A stretch of 64,000 bases of DNA from CAYLLE01 sp964384485 (GTDB taxonomy: Bacteria; Spirochaetota; Spirochaetia; CAYLLE01): positions 1-64,000 of the forward strand of contig CAYLLE010000002.1 in NCBI GenBank assembly GCA_964384485.1, given 5' to 3'. Made by a program: the position numbers and the translations under genes. Shown in pieces: positions 61,720-64,000 of this stretch (the first letter of the stretch is position 1; every line of letters begins with the position of its first letter). The notes beneath the pieces were generated by a model. The model searched no databases. It was not told the DNA's origin and worked only from the letters and a program-made list of their open reading frames with translations.

Positions 61720-62636
61720 ATGACGATCCTTTCTATCCGGAGAGATTCAAGATCCGTAGTTCCCAGCCCCAGTTCTTCGGCGTAGGTGATGTAGGGAACT
61801 TTCTCCGGTTCCGTACCCCAAATTTTTACCGCAGCTGTGTCGGCGGCCACAATATCGGGAGAGGCTACCAGCATCTTCCGCAGTTCCACCTCAGCCCGGT
61901 AAGACGAACCCCGGGGACCGCCGCTCATCAAAACCCGGTAGGCATCGACAATATTCAGATCGGGTTTGCGGTATAAAGGGAAATCGGCGATACATTGATT
62001 CAGCCCGCGGGAATGGTAGAAGCCCCGGTTATAGACAACTCCCATCAGATTCTTAAGGGCGCAGGTTATCCTGGTGCTTCCATGATGCTTCAGGATGGGA
62101 ACATTGATAAAGACATCGGATTCAAGGAGGATCTCGTGTACCGCGGTCTCTTTTAAAACCCGCCCGCCCGGGACACTTACGGTGTGATAATACCCGGAGG
62201 TGTGACCCGGAACTATGGTCCCGCCCCCGTCTTTTACGGCCCGGGTCATTCCGTTTGCCTCATATGCCCGCTGCCAGGAGTCTAAAGGATGATCGAACAC
62301 ATAAACCCTGGACGCTCCGGCATCCAGACAGTGTTCGATGAGCCGTTTTATCAGTGCCGGATTGGTACTTGCTCCCCGCTCCGGTTCGACACCGAAGGAC
62401 ATATTGGGCTTGACGGCTACTTTCTGTCCCGGCTTCACGAACCGTCTCATTCCCCCCAGCGCGTCCAGCGCCCGGTCCAGCATTGCTCCGGGTTCGCCGT
62501 TCCGGACCGCTGCGAGGTCGGGATAATTTCCGCCGCCCCCGGGCTGTCCGAAAACTCTGCCCGGTCCGGTGAGGAGAAGGGCTCCGCCCGCCGCTCCGTA
62601 CCGTATCATTCGCTTTATAAACTCACGCCGGTCCAT
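61716..62636 (-). CDS. DUF362-domain protein with Tat signal
   Basis: 306 aa. N-terminal RREFIKR followed by a hydrophobic stretch is a Tat signal (cleaved after about residue 30, VFG). The mature part is a DUF362 domain, with KPNMSFGVEPERG, FDHP and INVPILKHHGSTRITCALKNLMG. No iron-sulfur cysteines are visible in it, unlike some DUF362 proteins. Exported folded to the periplasm by the Tat system encoded just upstream (14-nt overlap with tatC). Confidence 0.82.
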   Translation of the reverse strand: MDRREFIKRMIRYGAAGGALLLTGPGRVFGQPGGGGNYPDLAAVRNGEPGAMLDRALDALGGMRRFVKPGQKVAVKPNMSFGVEPERGASTNPALIKRLIEHCLDAGASRVYVFDHPLDSWQRAYEANGMTRAVKDGGGTIVPGHTSGYYHTVSVPGGRVLKETAVHEILLESDVFINVPILKHHGSTRITCALKNLMGVVYNRGFYHSRGLNQCIADFPLYRKPDLNIVDAYRVLMSGGPRGSSYRAEVELRKMLVASPDIVAADTAAVKIWGTEPEKVPYITYAEELGLGTTDLESLRIERIVI

Positions 62637-63351
62637 TGTTCTTTTTCTCCTTTCTCCGGATTATTATTTTTCCCGCGGCCAATGTCCCTTCGAAGAGGAG
62701 GTACAGAATGGCTCCGACCAGTATCTGGGTAAATATGTCAGGGGGAGTTAAAAACGCCGCGGTTAGAAGAATAACAATAACTGCATGCTTCCGGTACTTG
62801 GCCAAACCTTCGGGGGAGACGAGCCCGGCGCGGATTAAAAACAGAAGCACACAGGGAAGCTGAAAGACCAACGCCATAGCCAGAATGATGGAGGAGGAAA
62901 TTCTGAAATAGGCCCCCATACTCCAGAACGGTTCAATTCCGTCTCCGGATGTGAATGTACCGAAAAAGGTGACGGCGAAAGGCAGGATGATCACATAGGC
63001 GAATACAATTCCCGCGATATAGAAAAAAAGGGCCAGGAACAGCGAGACAAAATATACAGAACGCTCGTTCCGTTTGAGTCCGGGATAAACAAATCCTCCT
63101 AAAATCACCGTTCCGAACGGCAGAGCCCCTGCCGCGCCGTAGAAAAGACCGGTCCTCAGATAGGTAAGCACCTTTTCCTGAGGTTTGATGTAGATGAGGG
63201 GTATATCTATTCCTTTTATGGGAACGAGCAGAAATTCAAACAGATCCTGTACAAAGACCAGCGCTGCGGCTGAGAAAGCAAAAAAAACACCAAGCACTAT
63301 GAGCAGCCGGATCCTCAGGGCTTCAAGATGGCCGATGAAACTTGAATCCAT
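62623..63351 (-). CDS. tatC: Sec-independent protein translocase TatC
   Basis: 242 aa, six membrane helices. Family patterns: FIGHLEALRIRLLI at the N-terminus, FGGFVYPGLKRNERS-like first cytoplasmic-periplasmic region, and TPPDIFTQILVGAILYLLFE near the C-terminus with conserved Pro. Recognises twin-arginine signals. ATG at 63351 is chosen 7 nt after the tatA stop; codons further upstream overlap tatA. Confidence 0.94.
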   Translation of the reverse strand: MDSSFIGHLEALRIRLLIVLGVFFAFSAAALVFVQDLFEFLLVPIKGIDIPLIYIKPQEKVLTYLRTGLFYGAAGALPFGTVILGGFVYPGLKRNERSVYFVSLFLALFFYIAGIVFAYVIILPFAVTFFGTFTSGDGIEPFWSMGAYFRISSSIILAMALVFQLPCVLLFLIRAGLVSPEGLAKYRKHAVIVILLTAAFLTPPDIFTQILVGAILYLLFEGTLAAGKIIIRRKEKKNNGPA

Positions 63352-63358
63352 AAAAGAT

Positions 63359-63553
63359 TCAGCTTTTCTGTTCACCTGAAGGCTTGGAATCATCTTCGGA
63401 TACGTTTAAGTCGTTCCGCATGTCTCGCATTTCACCCTTAAATGCTTTAAACGCCTTCCCGATTGAACGGGCCGCGTCAGGCAGCTTTTTCGCGCCGAAA
63501 AGAAGAAGAAAAATCACCAGAATGAGGATAATTTCCTGCGGGCTGATTCTCAT
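63359..63553 (-). CDS. tatA: Twin-arginine translocase pore protein TatA
   Basis: 64 aa. One membrane helix (about 7-22) with the FG hinge (LLFGAKKLPDAARSIGKAFKAFK), an amphipathic helix and a charged tail. Forms the Tat channel; no tatB is present, so this may serve both roles. First gene of the Tat cassette. Confidence 0.92.
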   Translation of the reverse strand: MRISPQEIILILVIFLLLFGAKKLPDAARSIGKAFKAFKGEMRDMRNDLNVSEDDSKPSGEQKS

Positions 63554-63626
63554 AGAATCCTCCTTGGTAAAGCTGTCGCGCAGTAATTTCTACAGGCAGA
63601 ACCGCTTTTAAAAAAAATGCTCCTTC

Positions 63627-63655
63627 ATTATACTCTCGGAATAACCGTTATGCAA
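63627..63655 (-). promoter_or_regulatory. Consensus-like promoter of the Tat cassette
   Basis: On the minus strand TTGCAT, 17 nt, TATAAT, about 67 nt before the tatA ATG. The 128-bp gap between tatA and argH holds no other feature I can name. Confidence 0.7.
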
Positions 63656-63681
63656 TCAGTATTTTGGTGAGGAGAAACAGG

Positions 63682-64000
63682 ATGGCCAAATTATGGCAAA
63701 AACAGTACGACATTGATTCCCGGATCGACGCGTTTACAACCGGGAATGATTATGAGCTCGATATGCACCTGCTGCCCTGGGATTGTCTGGCAAGTGCCGC
63801 CCACGCGGAAATGCTCGCTAAGGCGGGGATAATCCCTGAACAGGAGGCGGACGCCTTAAAAAAAGGTCTTTCCTCGATTGCCGGCCGGTTCTACAGCGGC
63901 AGCTTCAGGATTGAACCGGAACAGGAAGACTGCCATACCGCCATCGAAAACGACCTGATGGAACAGCTTGGTGATACGGGGAAAAGAATTCACACGGGCC
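63682..64000 (+). CDS. argH: Argininosuccinate lyase, N-terminal part (cut by window end)
   Basis: 106 codons visible. Last step of arginine synthesis: argininosuccinate to arginine and fumarate. The N-terminal pattern fits: KLWQKQYDIDSR, then the AHAEML region, and EDCHTAIENDLMEQLGDTGKRIHTG near the edge, with the substrate-binding His and the start of the RSRND motif lost. GAGG 10 nt before the ATG supports the start. Confidence 0.8.
   Translation, partial: MAKLWQKQYDIDSRIDAFTTGNDYELDMHLLPWDCLASAAHAEMLAKAGIIPEQEADALKKGLSSIAGRFYSGSFRIEPEQEDCHTAIENDLMEQLGDTGKRIHTG

Overview
The window looks like chromosomal DNA of a free-living, largely anaerobic or fermentative bacterium with a two-membrane envelope. 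A spirochaete-type organism is my best guess. That rests on the style of the genes (a PilZ protein with an N-terminal membrane anchor, a secreted HEAT-repeat protein, a SPOR-domain envelope protein, a NusG paralogue in a polysaccharide operon, a vor-type oxidoreductase with buk and ptb) and not on any marker I could align. A class II superoxide reductase and a 2-oxoacid:ferredoxin oxidoreductase point to anaerobic metabolism. A diiron fatty-acid hydroxylase suggests some contact with oxygen. Genes are tightly packed with many 1-40 nt overlaps. I see no rRNA, insertion sequence, prophage or CRISPR array.

Region by region. 1-8056 (minus strand): a surface-polysaccharide operon (Wzz-like protein, NusG paralogue, NDP-sugar dehydratase, DegT aminotransferase) runs with almost no gap into a three-subunit molybdenum hydroxylase whose active-site motifs depart from the family. 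8145-13243: envelope and hypothetical genes, then an SfsA nuclease fused to a GIY-YIG-like domain. 13275-19444: lipid metabolism. Acyl-CoA ligase and fabZ are transcribed away from a complete accBCDA operon, with clear promoters and a palindrome between them. 19447-26632: ccdA/tlpA-like redox pair, CPBP protease, PilZ protein, HEAT protein, comEC, rsmA. 26609-29251: dapA, dapB, pta in one minus-strand run. 29377-30390: a decayed chemoreceptor with an in-frame UGA. 30387-39037: a carbohydrate or small-molecule accessory region with two amidohydrolases, an aminotransferase, RNase R, two Gfo/Idh/MocA oxidoreductases, an AraC regulator and a fatty-acid hydroxylase.

39758-44922 encodes an energy-conserving pathway: ferredoxin, alpha and fused beta-gamma subunits of a 2-oxoacid:ferredoxin oxidoreductase, then butyrate kinase and phosphate butyryltransferase. 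Together they would convert a 2-oxoacid to acyl-CoA, acyl phosphate, free acid and ATP. After it come a solitary DNA methyltransferase, superoxide reductase, an initiator tRNA-Met, a URO-D-family protein, a broken lyase-like gene and a DUF89 phosphatase.

49810-53576 is a nitrogen module: glnK-like P-II, amt and a NifA-like sigma-54 activator. The gap between activator and amt holds a sigma-54-like promoter and three CTAC-N6-GTAG palindromes spaced exactly 30 bp apart. The same palindrome covers the ribosome-binding site of the activator. 53689-60094: pyruvate kinase, PrsW-type protease, hisC, clpB. 60097-63553: a Tat export cassette in which tatA and tatC are cotranscribed with two proteins carrying twin-arginine motifs, one of them internal to a membrane polyferredoxin. 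The window ends inside argH.
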